Assembly (NCBI RefSeq): GCF_002000055.1
Contig: NZ_MVBD01000004.1
Location: forward strand, 62,001 to 126,000
Length of the DNA: 64,000 bases
Direction of reading: 5' to 3'
Source: Marinicella sediminis
Lineage (GTDB): Bacteria > Pseudomonadota > Gammaproteobacteria > Xanthomonadales > Marinicellaceae
Shown: positions 1 through 7,890 of the stretch, one piece after another
How positions within the stretch are numbered: position 1 is the first letter of the stretch
Layout: every line of letters starts with the position of its first letter
Made by a program: the position numbers and the translations under genes
The notes under the pieces: model-generated
Seen by the model: the letters and a program-made list of their open reading frames with translations, nothing else
Databases searched by the model: none
What the model was told of the DNA's origin: nothing

Positions 1-625
1 TTTTAGCCAATCCCGGATCGTGGGTAACAATGACCAGCGCGGTATTGAAGACCTTTTGCAAATCCAGCAGCAAGTCCATGACCTGACTGGCATTCTTTTC
101 ATCCAGGTTGCCGGTGGGCTCATCTGCGAACAAAATTTTTGGCTGCGCCACCAATGCCCGGGCGATGGCGGTGCGCTGTTTTTCGCCACCTGACAACTGA
201 TGTGGAAAACTGTTGCGCCGGTGACCCAACTCCACTGCATTGATCAGCCGGTCTACCCTTTCAGGATGTCGCTCACGGGCTATGCTCAGCGGGAATTCAA
301 CGTTTTCCTGCACCGTCAAAGTTGGAATCAAATGAAAGGACTGAAACACAAAACCAATGTCTGATTGACGCTTCAGGGCCAGGTCTTCTTCTGTCATTGC
401 TGTGAGGTCTTCACCATTGAGCACTACCGATCCGGTGGTTGGCTGATCCAGGCCTGCCAATAAACTCAACAGGGTTGATTTTCCGGAGCCGGATTTCCCC
501 ATGATGGCGACAAATTCGCCTGGGTTGACGTGTAAAGAGATGTCTCTAAGTACGTCGATGCTGCTGTCATCCAGAGCAAAAGATTTGTCGATATTGGTGG
601 CGGTCAATACGTGTTCAGTCATCAT
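1..625 (-). CDS. ybbA: ABC transporter ATP-binding protein, LolD/YbbA type (partial)
   Basis: ATPase of a MacB/LolCDE-type ABC transporter, probably the YbbA partner of a YbbP-like permease. The visible N-terminal ~208 residues carry Walker A (GKSGSGKST), the Q-loop (FVFQSFHLIP), the signature LSGGEKQR, Walker B (ILFADEPTGNLD) and the switch histidine (VTHD). The gene runs off the left edge just after that histidine, so only the last residues are missing. Two adjacent ATGs (625, 622) are possible. It starts 6 bp after the tesA stop on the same strand, so the two are probably co-transcribed. In E. coli ybbA is divergent from tesA (established knowledge). YbbA versus LolD cannot be settled without the permease. 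Confidence 0.85.
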   Translation of the reverse strand, partial: MMTEHVLTATNIDKSFALDDSSIDVLRDISLHVNPGEFVAIMGKSGSGKSTLLSLLAGLDQPTTGSVVLNGEDLTAMTEEDLALKRQSDIGFVFQSFHLIPTLTVQENVEFPLSIARERHPERVDRLINAVELGHRRNSFPHQLSGGEKQRTAIARALVAQPKILFADEPTGNLDEKNASQVMDLLLDLQKVFNTALVIVTHDPGLAK

Positions 626-631
626 TGTCTT

Positions 632-1357
632 CTATGGTGTGTTATTGATTAATTGCTGCAGGACAGGCAACACCGTTGGCATTATATTGCGTTCAACGAT
701 GACCTCGTAGCCTGCTCGTGTGGGGTGTATCAGGTCGGCCTGGTTCAATTGTGGATCGCCGGCCACGTGTGCAAGAAAGAATGGAATCAATGGCACATCA
801 TGGCGGCTCGCCAGCTCAGGATACAGGTTTTTAAAGCCTTTGACGTATTCACGGCCAAGGTTGTCATAGATTTCCATGCCACCCAGGATCACCTGAGAGC
901 CAGTGGCCTCAATCCGATTGATGATTTCGCTGATGTTGTTGCGGGTCAGATCCAAAGGCAAACCACGCATGGCATCGTTGGCGCCAATGGTCAGAATGGT
1001 CAGTTGTGGCTTCAACTGTAATACCCAGTCCACGCGGCTTTTCAATCCAGAACTGGTTTCCCCACTGAGCCCCGAATTGACCACCTTGACAGACGGATAG
1101 CCGGCATCGTGCAAAGCCTGCTCAAGCAGCGCCGGGTAATTGCCATCAGCAACCACGCCCAATCCTTCGGTCAGGGAGTCACCGAGGGCCAGAATGGTGA
1201 ATGTGTCTGACTGTTGTTCAGCCGCCTGATCCTGTGCAGCCGCCTGGACCTGGTTGTTATGTGCTACCTGTTGCTGACTGTCACAGCCAGCCAGCAGTAC
1301 CATCATCGCCAGTCCCCACCAGGCGCTGGCAGGATTGTGTTGTTTGATTACGCTCAT
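632..1357 (-). CDS. tesA: GDSL-family arylesterase / thioesterase I, predicted lipoprotein
   Basis: SGNH/GDSL hydrolase of the TesA family (acyl-CoA thioesterase, lysophospholipase and arylesterase activities). Block I is ALGDSLTEG with the nucleophile Ser, block II is SGLSGETS, block III is IGANDAM, and block V is DLIHPTRAGY with the catalytic Asp and His. The N-terminus has a hydrophobic stretch ending in the lipobox LAGC, followed by a Gln/Ala-rich linker. This copy is therefore predicted to be lipid-anchored, whereas E. coli TesA is a soluble periplasmic protein. An in-frame TTG lies three codons upstream at 1366; I prefer the ATG. Product about 241 aa. Function beyond esterase is inference. 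Confidence 0.85.
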   Translation of the reverse strand: MSVIKQHNPASAWWGLAMMVLLAGCDSQQQVAHNNQVQAAAQDQAAEQQSDTFTILALGDSLTEGLGVVADGNYPALLEQALHDAGYPSVKVVNSGLSGETSSGLKSRVDWVLQLKPQLTILTIGANDAMRGLPLDLTRNNISEIINRIEATGSQVILGGMEIYDNLGREYVKGFKNLYPELASRHDVPLIPFFLAHVAGDPQLNQADLIHPTRAGYEVIVERNIMPTVLPVLQQLINNTP

Positions 1358-1541
1358 TTGACTCAATGTATGTGTGTGTTCATCCGGAACAATAGATAAT
1401 AAGTCACGAAGTATAGGTAAACAACAATCAATTTACTGTGAACCCCGATTGATCCTGAATCGCTGACTCCAACCACATCTTTCACCCAATCATCACCCAC
1501 TGAGGCTAAAATAGCCAACTGAATCAAATGGGAACATTGCA

Positions 1542-2645
1542 TTGAAATACCTCAACAGCACAAATGATCGTCACGGCAAACGCAGCAGAATTGGTGTGTT
1601 ACTGGTCAACCTGGGCACCCCCGATGCGCCCACCAAAAAAGCCTTGAAAATTTACCTCAAAGAATTTCTATCGGACCCCAGGGTGGTGGAACCCAATTTT
1701 CCCCGCTGGATCTGGTGGCTGATCCTCAATGGCGTGATCCTGAACATCAGGCCCAAACGATCTGCCGAGGCCTATGCCAGCATTTGGAATGAAGTGGGGG
1801 AAGGATCTCCATTGATGGCCATCAGTAAACAACAGCACCAGGCTGTTCAGGCCTATTTCCAGGAACACCAGGTGGACATCATACCGGTTCTGGCCATGCG
1901 CTATGGCAATCCATCGATTGCCCATGGGTTGTCTGAACTCAAATCACAGCGCGTTGACCGCCTGCTGGTACTCCCCCTGTATCCACAGTATTCAGCCTCC
2001 ACCACCGCTTCGATTTTTGATGCCGTAACCAGGGAACTGCAAAGCTGGCGACTGATTCCGGAAGTGCGCTTCATCAACCACTACCATGACCACAGTGGAT
2101 ACATAAATGCCCTGGCCCGTTCTGTACAACAACATTGGCAACAACATGGTCAGCCTGATCAATTGGTGATGTCATTTCACGGCGTTCCCCAGCGCTACCT
2201 GCACAATGGTGACCCATATCACTGTGAATGTCACAAATCCGGTCGCCTGCTGGCAGAAAAACTGGGGCTGAACAAAAACCAGTATCAGGTCACTTTTCAG
2301 TCTATTTTTGGCCGTGAGGAATGGCTCAAACCCTATACCATGGAAGTACTTAAATCATTGCCGGCCCAGGGTCATAAACATGTACAAGTGATATGTCCCG
2401 GCTTTGCCGCTGACTGTCTGGAAACCCTGGAGGAAATCGCCGTGGAGAACAAAGGCTATTTCACCGGGGCCGGTGGAGAACAATTCAGTTACATCCCGGC
2501 GCTGAATGCCGATGAGGATCACGTTGCCTTTCTCAGTCAATTGATCATGGCACACAGTCAAACCTGGCTGGAACAAACTGAACCCGATAAGGCATTGACA
2601 GAACAACGTTACCTGCAGCACGAATACAACCAAAGCGATAAATAA
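1542..2645 (+). CDS. hemH: Ferrochelatase
   Basis: Inserts ferrous iron into protoporphyrin IX, the last step of protoheme synthesis, at the inner membrane or in the cytosol. The 367-aa protein begins with the family's VLLVNLGTPDAP and contains the signature LVMSFHGVPQRY with the catalytic His. It also has CPGFAADCLETLEEIAVE with the conserved Glu in the active site. The length is usual for gammaproteobacterial HemH. The only plausible start is TTG at 1542: the nearby ATG at 1528 is out of frame and soon stops. No strong ribosome binding site is visible. It is divergent from tesA; the 184-bp gap holds a TAAAAT that could be a -10 (1507-1512). Confidence 0.93.
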   Translation: MKYLNSTNDRHGKRSRIGVLLVNLGTPDAPTKKALKIYLKEFLSDPRVVEPNFPRWIWWLILNGVILNIRPKRSAEAYASIWNEVGEGSPLMAISKQQHQAVQAYFQEHQVDIIPVLAMRYGNPSIAHGLSELKSQRVDRLLVLPLYPQYSASTTASIFDAVTRELQSWRLIPEVRFINHYHDHSGYINALARSVQQHWQQHGQPDQLVMSFHGVPQRYLHNGDPYHCECHKSGRLLAEKLGLNKNQYQVTFQSIFGREEWLKPYTMEVLKSLPAQGHKHVQVICPGFAADCLETLEEIAVENKGYFTGAGGEQFSYIPALNADEDHVAFLSQLIMAHSQTWLEQTEPDKALTEQRYLQHEYNQSDK

Positions 2646-2725
2646 ATTTCAGGATATATCGATACTCCGGATAAGTACCCTGCCATGTAAGTGGCAGATG
2701 ACTCAATTGAAACTCCGGAGTAACC

Positions 2726-4636
2726 ATGAACATAATCTTCACCGCAGGCATCTGTCTGATGCTCAATCTGACCACCCTGCACGCCAACAGCCGACAGGAC
2801 AACGTGTTGCAGCAAGTGCGTGCTGACCTCAAAAAAATAAACGCTGCACAATCATTCACCAACAACCATCACCGCAGTACGGGTGGTACGGTGAGTGTCG
2901 GTGCTGCCGGCGACGCCGATTGTGATTTCAACATGGGCCCTAACCGCATTCAGGATGCCATCGACTCCGGGGCACAGCAAATTCTATTAAGCACAGAAGA
3001 CAGCTATTTTGAAAACCTGGTCATCGATGACACCAACATCATCATCCGCGGCGGTTATGCCAATTGCACTGCCGCAGATAACGGATTGATCTCCGGTGGC
3101 AGTGCCATCATTGATGGCAGTTTGTCCGCAGAACCCGTGATCAGCATCACTGGCAACAACACCCGCAACAACGTGCGACTGATCGGGTTAACCCTGGAAA
3201 ATGGTCAGTCCGGTGGTATTGAAACCAATTTAACAGACGCCCTGATCGAGTTATTCCAGGTCAATATCATCAACAACAGCAATAACAATCAAGGCGGAGG
3301 TATTTCGATATTCGCCGGCAACACCGACCTGTATGCCCATAATTTATTCATCAGTTCCAACACCGCACTGTTTGGCGGTGGCATTGGCTGCCAGGGGTTC
3401 CAGGCCTCCGTGACCCTCACAGGTATCAGCAACATCCATAACAATCAGGCCATCGGCACCGGCACCGGCAGCAGCGCATCCGGCACAGGTGGCGGGGTTT
3501 TTCTGGCTCAGGGCTGTACTTTTTCCATGTACTCAGGCGGCGCTCCTGCCGATGTTCAGCTGGAAAACACAACAGAACAGCTGGCCGGTTTGGGCGGTGC
3601 AGCACTGTTCAACAACAGCGCCAACCGCATGGGTGGCGCCATTCACTCCATCAATGATTCCAAAGTTTTCCTGTTCGGCCAGCAAATGTGTGCCGATGGC
3701 CAGTGCCTGGGTGATGATGCCACGCCCTTGCTGGTCATCAACAATTCCGCCGATGCCGACGCCATGGGTGCCGAAGGTGGTGGAGCCATCAGTCTGTTGC
3801 ATCCAGACAATGAAGCCATCATCAACGGGACACGCATTGAAAACAATAACTCCGGCGGCCCTGGAGGAGCTTTTCTGGTCGATGACGGGGCCTCACTGGT
3901 GGTTTACCGGGACCACAGATCCTGCTGGAGCGATGTGTTTTGCAATGCCTTGTTCGGCAACGAATCCGGCACCGCTGTGGGCCTTGGTGGCTTGTTGTAC
4001 AACCGCAATGCACAGGTCGACATCAGTAACGCCTTCATCTCAGAAAACCGGGCCGATTTTGGTACCGTGGTCTATGGCACCGGTGAACAATCGGTGACCC
4101 GCATCGAAGGCAGCATCCTCAATGAAAATGGTGAGGACGGTGCTGGTGGCTGGTCTGACAACCATGTGCTCAGTGTCAGCCTCGGTGCCACCGCTGAACT
4201 GGTACACAACACCTTCACTGATAACCGCGCTGAAGTGGCGGTATTCAATGTCGATCCGGCACTGAATTCATCTCTGAACCTGCAGTCATCAATTGTCGAT
4301 GATGCCAGCTCCGGTGACGTGCTGAATGCCGCAGCAGGCATCACCACCATTCACTGCCTGATGGCCCATGAAGACCTGTCATTCTCCGGCACCCAGGTGG
4401 CAGTGGATGACCCGGAGTTTGTCAATCCGGCGATGGGCGATTTTTCCCTGAATCCAATGACATCACCGGCCATTGATTTCTGTGATGACAGCCAGGCGAA
4501 CATCCAGCATCCGGACATCAATTTTGAATCCCGAGGCTGGGATGACCCGGGCTTTAACAACAATCAGGGGCCATTTGATCTGGGAGCCGATGAAAGCCTG
4601 GTCAATGACATCATTTTCGAGGACGGGTTTAATTGA
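2726..4636 (+). CDS. Secreted right-handed beta-helix repeat protein
   Basis: 636-aa protein with a signal peptide (hydrophobic residues about 3-20, cut near LHANS). It is built of short Gly/Asn/Ser-rich strands typical of parallel beta-helix (pectate-lyase-like) proteins, for example GGIGCQGF, NNSANRMGGAIHS and NNSGGPGGAFLVDDG. It resembles the polymorphic-outer-membrane-protein-like, choice-of-anchor secreted proteins of marine gammaproteobacteria. It ends in IIFEDGFN, a short acidic Phe-containing tail that I recognise on many secreted proteins of Marinicella-like and Xanthomonadales bacteria. No enzymatic residues can be assigned. The start is supported by GGAG six bases upstream, inside the palindrome ACTCCGGAGT. 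It is convergent with umuC. Confidence 0.8.
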   Translation: MNIIFTAGICLMLNLTTLHANSRQDNVLQQVRADLKKINAAQSFTNNHHRSTGGTVSVGAAGDADCDFNMGPNRIQDAIDSGAQQILLSTEDSYFENLVIDDTNIIIRGGYANCTAADNGLISGGSAIIDGSLSAEPVISITGNNTRNNVRLIGLTLENGQSGGIETNLTDALIELFQVNIINNSNNNQGGGISIFAGNTDLYAHNLFISSNTALFGGGIGCQGFQASVTLTGISNIHNNQAIGTGTGSSASGTGGGVFLAQGCTFSMYSGGAPADVQLENTTEQLAGLGGAALFNNSANRMGGAIHSINDSKVFLFGQQMCADGQCLGDDATPLLVINNSADADAMGAEGGGAISLLHPDNEAIINGTRIENNNSGGPGGAFLVDDGASLVVYRDHRSCWSDVFCNALFGNESGTAVGLGGLLYNRNAQVDISNAFISENRADFGTVVYGTGEQSVTRIEGSILNENGEDGAGGWSDNHVLSVSLGATAELVHNTFTDNRAEVAVFNVDPALNSSLNLQSSIVDDASSGDVLNAAAGITTIHCLMAHEDLSFSGTQVAVDDPEFVNPAMGDFSLNPMTSPAIDFCDDSQANIQHPDINFESRGWDDPGFNNNQGPFDLGADESLVNDIIFEDGFN

Positions 4637-4645
4637 ACAACCCTC

Positions 4646-5911
4646 CTAGGATTTGATTTTGATCAGGTCTTCCCAGCGGGTGGTGAAAGCCGCGGATTTT
4701 TTCTCTGAGCGCATCACCCACTGTTTGCTGAAGCCTTCGGTGCCGCTGCGCAGTTTGCCTTTGCCGTAGCGGTCATTGATCTGGTCCATCACCTGCATCA
4801 GTTGATCGTTTTTACGACTGACCGGCTCCGGATTAAACAGGTCCTGCTGTACCGAACCTTTGTCACTGAGGTTAGCCAGCATGATACCCACTTTTTTATA
4901 CTGAAAGCCACGTTTAAAAATCCGTCTGAGGCCATGTGAGGCCGCTGCCAGGAAATGACCTGTGTAGTCACTGGGCTGGGGCAGCTGCAAGGTGATGGAA
5001 TTGCTGTACTGGCGGTCATTTTTGGAAAACGGGTTGGTTTTGATCCCCACCGTCAGACAGGCTGCCACCGAACCCTGTTCACGCAAGGTCACACAGCCAC
5101 GACTGACGTGGTAGGCCACCGCTTCTTTGAGCAACTGATAATCATCAGACTTGTTACCAAAGGAGCGGGTACAGACGATTTCCTTTTTCTTCTCCGGATC
5201 GGCATCAAATTCAACACAGGCCACCCCACGCAGTTCCATGATGGTGCGTTCCATGTTGACCGAGAAACGTTTACGCAGGGTTTTGCGGTCGGCATCACGT
5301 AATTGCAAAGCGGTTTCAATGCCCATCTGATTAAGCCGTTCGGACAGCCGCCGGCCCACACCCCAAATTTCCCCCACCGGCAAATGTTCCAATGCCTGTT
5401 TGATGTGGTATTCATGGGACAGATTCAGTACGTTGCCATCAACTTTGAGTTTCTTCGCGTAGTGATTGGCGATCTTGGCCAGGGTTTTCGATGGCGCCAG
5501 ACCAACACACACCGGCAAGCCGAGCCATTGGTCGATTTGTTGCACCATCTGCTGGCAGTGCCGGGTCAGATTGAGGTGTTCAAAACCATCAAAGCGAATG
5601 AAGGATTCATCGATGCTGTAATTTTCCACCTGATCACTGTACAGCCCAATGATGTCGTCCACCCGGTTGGACATGTCACCATACAACACATAGTTGGAAG
5701 AAAACACCGCAATGTTGTGCCGCCTGACCAGGTCCTGGATCTGATGCAGCGGGGCGCCCATCTTGATGCCCAGGTTTTTCACTTCATTGGAGCGGGCCAC
5801 CGCACAGCCGTCGTTGTTGGACAGCACAATCACCGGCCTGCCCTGCAACTGCGGGTGGAACACCCGTTCACAGGACACATAGAAATTATTGACATCACAC
5901 AGCGCAATCAT
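4646..5911 (-). CDS. umuC: DNA polymerase V catalytic subunit UmuC
   Basis: Y-family translesion polymerase. The 421 aa match the usual length of about 422. The N-terminus [17 protein letters not shown] holds the first metal-binding Asp. [10 protein letters not shown] holds the catalytic Asp-Glu pair, and the little-finger region carries the RSFGNK block typical of UmuC. Needs processed UmuD' as partner. Unlike E. coli, umuD does not directly precede it: a lipoprotein gene and 240 bp lie between. The ATG at 5911 has no Shine-Dalgarno but lies six bases after a GATAAT box, suggesting its own, possibly leaderless, transcript. I found no E. coli-type LexA box. Confidence 0.93.
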   Translation of the reverse strand: MIALCDVNNFYVSCERVFHPQLQGRPVIVLSNNDGCAVARSNEVKNLGIKMGAPLHQIQDLVRRHNIAVFSSNYVLYGDMSNRVDDIIGLYSDQVENYSIDESFIRFDGFEHLNLTRHCQQMVQQIDQWLGLPVCVGLAPSKTLAKIANHYAKKLKVDGNVLNLSHEYHIKQALEHLPVGEIWGVGRRLSERLNQMGIETALQLRDADRKTLRKRFSVNMERTIMELRGVACVEFDADPEKKKEIVCTRSFGNKSDDYQLLKEAVAYHVSRGCVTLREQGSVAACLTVGIKTNPFSKNDRQYSNSITLQLPQPSDYTGHFLAAASHGLRRIFKRGFQYKKVGIMLANLSDKGSVQQDLFNPEPVSRKNDQLMQVMDQINDRYGKGKLRSGTEGFSKQWVMRSEKKSAAFTTRWEDLIKIKS

Positions 5912-5923
5912 GGGGCCATTATC
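5912..5923 (-). promoter_or_regulatory. Putative -10 box of umuC, leaderless spacing
   Basis: GATAAT reads on the minus strand at 5923-5918, exactly six bases before the umuC ATG. A sigma-70 start about seven bases after the -10 would fall on the ATG itself. No good -35 is visible. The remaining bases up to 6151 show no gene and no clear hairpin. Confidence 0.4.
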
Positions 5924-6151
5924 TTAACCCCGGTTCTCGTTTTCTGAGAAGCGATTTATGAATAATCGGATTGGCATTCAATGATCACACCCAATGGGTT
6001 CAAAGTCATTGATTCTGCGGTGCTCATTTCAAATCACCCTCACTCAACTCCCTGGCTCACAGCCACTTGATTTCCGGGGGTTGAAATGGTTCACGAAAAT
6101 TTGACTCAGTTTGACCGGTGTGTGGTTGATTGGCGGTCTGAGCCAGCCAGA

Positions 6152-6775
6152 TCAATGACAGGTGACGGTCACCACCACCTTGAGTTTTTCCACCGGCCAC
6201 CATACGCCATCAAACAACCGCTCTGTTGTCTGAGTTGATTTGTATTGAACCGACTGCACAGACAACAAACCCGGACACACCTGGTTGGCAGGTTCTGCCA
6301 GTTGCGCCTTGATCTGTGCCGTGAGCACTGCTGTCTCGGGGGCTTCAATGTGATAAGCAGTGCCAATGACCTGGAACACATGGGTGTTGTTCTTCAACGT
6401 CTCCAGAAACACTTTGGGGTCCTGCTCCATCGCATCTTTACACACCACCCTGGCCAGCAGGTTATATGAATGATGCCTGCCACCATCGGCATGGTCCAAT
6501 ACATACAGGCGTTCGAACACCCGGTCAGTGAAGAGCACATCACCATCACACAGCTTTTCAATGCGTTTGTCCATTGATCGCTCCAGTATGGGCCTGACTG
6601 TGGCTTCTTCGGCTGAATGAGCCAGGGCCATGCGCTGATGAATCAGCTGCCAGCCATAAGCTGTCTGCCGCACAGCCACGGTCTGCACATCAGAATGCTT
6701 AATGCTTTGGGTTGAAGCAAACAACACACAGCCTGATAACAGGATGCCTGAGGTGAACACCAGCAGTGATTTCAC
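6152..6775 (-). CDS. Predicted lipoprotein of unknown function within the umuDC cluster
   Basis: 207 aa, not recognised. The N-terminus is a type II signal peptide with lipobox LLSGC; the residue after the Cys is Val, so outer-membrane sorting is expected. Four further cysteines lie in EKLCDG, RVVCKD, NQVCPG and the final TVTCH, consistent with two disulfides in the periplasm. It starts with GTG overlapping the umuD stop as GTGA, so translation is probably coupled to umuD. No Shine-Dalgarno is visible. Being inside an SOS-type cluster suggests damage-inducible expression, but I can propose no biochemical role. Confidence 0.75.
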   Translation of the reverse strand: MKSLLVFTSGILLSGCVLFASTQSIKHSDVQTVAVRQTAYGWQLIHQRMALAHSAEEATVRPILERSMDKRIEKLCDGDVLFTDRVFERLYVLDHADGGRHHSYNLLARVVCKDAMEQDPKVFLETLKNNTHVFQVIGTAYHIEAPETAVLTAQIKAQLAEPANQVCPGLLSVQSVQYKSTQTTERLFDGVWWPVEKLKVVVTVTCH

Positions 6776-7191
6776 AGTTTGCGCACAATGCTGGTAACCA
6801 CCCCCCAGATTTGCATTTCCGTCTCACCACTGATGCGGATGGGCTGGTAAGCAGGGTTTTCCGGACGCAGCTCGATACCGTCACGGGTACACAGACGTTT
6901 AACGGTGAATTCGTTGTCAATCACTGCCACCACGATGCTGTTGTGCCTGGGGTTGCGGGAACGATCGATGACCAAAAGATCGCCTTCAAAGATCCCCGCA
7001 CCAGTCATTGAATCACCTTCCACTTTGGCAAAAAAGGTGGCGGTTTTGTTGTGGATCAGGTATTCATTCAAGTCCAGCGTGTCGCCCAGGTATTCGGTGG
7101 CAGGCGAAGGAAAACCGGCCGGCACTTTGGGTTCATAAAACGGTATTTCCACCCGCGAGGTGCGGGGTTTGATCAGGGTCACTTTACTCAT
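6772..7191 (-). CDS. umuD: UmuD, self-cleaving subunit of DNA polymerase V
   Basis: LexA/signal-peptidase-fold (S24) protein, cleaved with RecA help to UmuD', which activates UmuC. The 139 aa align with E. coli UmuD shifted by one residue. The cleavage site is Ala25-Gly26 in VPAGFPSP (Cys24-Gly25 in E. coli). The catalytic Ser61 is in EGDSMTGAGI and Lys98 in FTVKRL. No DNA-binding domain is present, so it is not LexA. The start overlaps the end of the HMCES gene by 8 bp and its stop overlaps the lipoprotein start, giving a tightly packed three-gene unit. Confidence 0.93.
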   Translation of the reverse strand: MSKVTLIKPRTSRVEIPFYEPKVPAGFPSPATEYLGDTLDLNEYLIHNKTATFFAKVEGDSMTGAGIFEGDLLVIDRSRNPRHNSIVVAVIDNEFTVKRLCTRDGIELRPENPAYQPIRISGETEMQIWGVVTSIVRKL

Positions 7192-7840
7192 CGGCGGTTA
7201 CCTCTATCTGTTCGGCCCTTGGGGTCAGATCTCTGGCCCCGGTTATCGGGGTGGCGATCAGGTTCATGTTGATTTTGGGGGTCAGTAAATGACGCAACGC
7301 TTCACTGTCGGTCAGCGTCGGATCCAGCCACATATCGATCAGACTGTCATCTTCCCAATCCAGCATCAGCGGTACTGACTTGCGGTGGATGTCTTCCCAT
7401 TTGGGGTTACCGGGACAGGTGATCACCGAAGCGGTGGTCAGGGTTTCGTCATTGATCTGGTATTGTTTATAAATCCCCCCCAGTGCCAGCGCGCCACGCT
7501 CTGAGGTGATGTGGTGATACTGCTTGTTCTGGCCTTCGATCACCCCGGAGGCTGGCATGATACAGCGCGAGGTACGGAACAGGGTTTTCGTCAGCGGCGA
7601 AGTGTACAGCTTGTCCCAGCGGCTGTTGAAGGTGGCGTACTGGTAGTTGGGTTTCCCATCCTTGCCCAGCAACAACCACCACTTGGCATCTTCCAGGTAA
7701 CGGTCATTGGTGTCTTCGGTGACAATTTGAATGGTTGAAGCCGGCACCCGGATACCCCGGGTTTCCACTTGTGAAACCCCCAAAGCTTCAGTCACCGCGT
7801 GGGTGAATGGATCATTGATGACATTATACGCGCCGCACAT
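7184..7840 (-). CDS. yedK: SOS-response-associated protein YedK / HMCES
   Basis: HMCES/SRAP-family protein that forms a stable thiazolidine crosslink with abasic sites in single-stranded DNA. The 218-aa protein begins MCGAYN, so Met removal exposes the catalytic Cys2. A conserved Glu lies in GVIEGQNK and a His in DIHRKSVPLML. It heads a cluster with umuD, a lipoprotein and umuC, linking abasic-site protection to translesion synthesis; SRAP and umuDC are commonly neighbours (established). The ATG is preceded by TATAAT six bases upstream and no Shine-Dalgarno, so the mRNA may be leaderless. Confidence 0.92.
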   Translation of the reverse strand: MCGAYNVINDPFTHAVTEALGVSQVETRGIRVPASTIQIVTEDTNDRYLEDAKWWLLLGKDGKPNYQYATFNSRWDKLYTSPLTKTLFRTSRCIMPASGVIEGQNKQYHHITSERGALALGGIYKQYQINDETLTTASVITCPGNPKWEDIHRKSVPLMLDWEDDSLIDMWLDPTLTDSEALRHLLTPKINMNLIATPITGARDLTPRAEQIEVTADE

Positions 7841-7852
7841 GATCCCATTATA
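7841..7852 (-). promoter_or_regulatory. Putative promoter -10 of the HMCES-umuD cluster, leaderless spacing
   Basis: A perfect TATAAT on the minus strand (7852-7847) ends six bases before the ATG, which puts the expected transcript start at the ATG. No convincing -35 or LexA-type operator (CTGT-N8-ACAG) was found up to 7890. Confidence 0.5.
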
Positions 7853-7890
7853 AGCTGAGCGACCTCAAGGCTCCACGCCTTTGCGTCATT

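Noticed and set aside
3489-4097. A 202-codon plus-strand frame within the beta-helix gene
   Set aside because: Out-of-frame product of repetitive GC-rich coding sequence, rich in Trp, Ser and Pro with no domain pattern.
5303-5947. A 214-codon open frame antisense to umuC
   Set aside because: The opposite strand encodes intact umuC motifs; shadow frame.
5912-7890. LexA operator CTGT-N8-ACAG near umuC or HMCES
   Set aside because: No match seen in either upstream region; the local LexA may use another motif.
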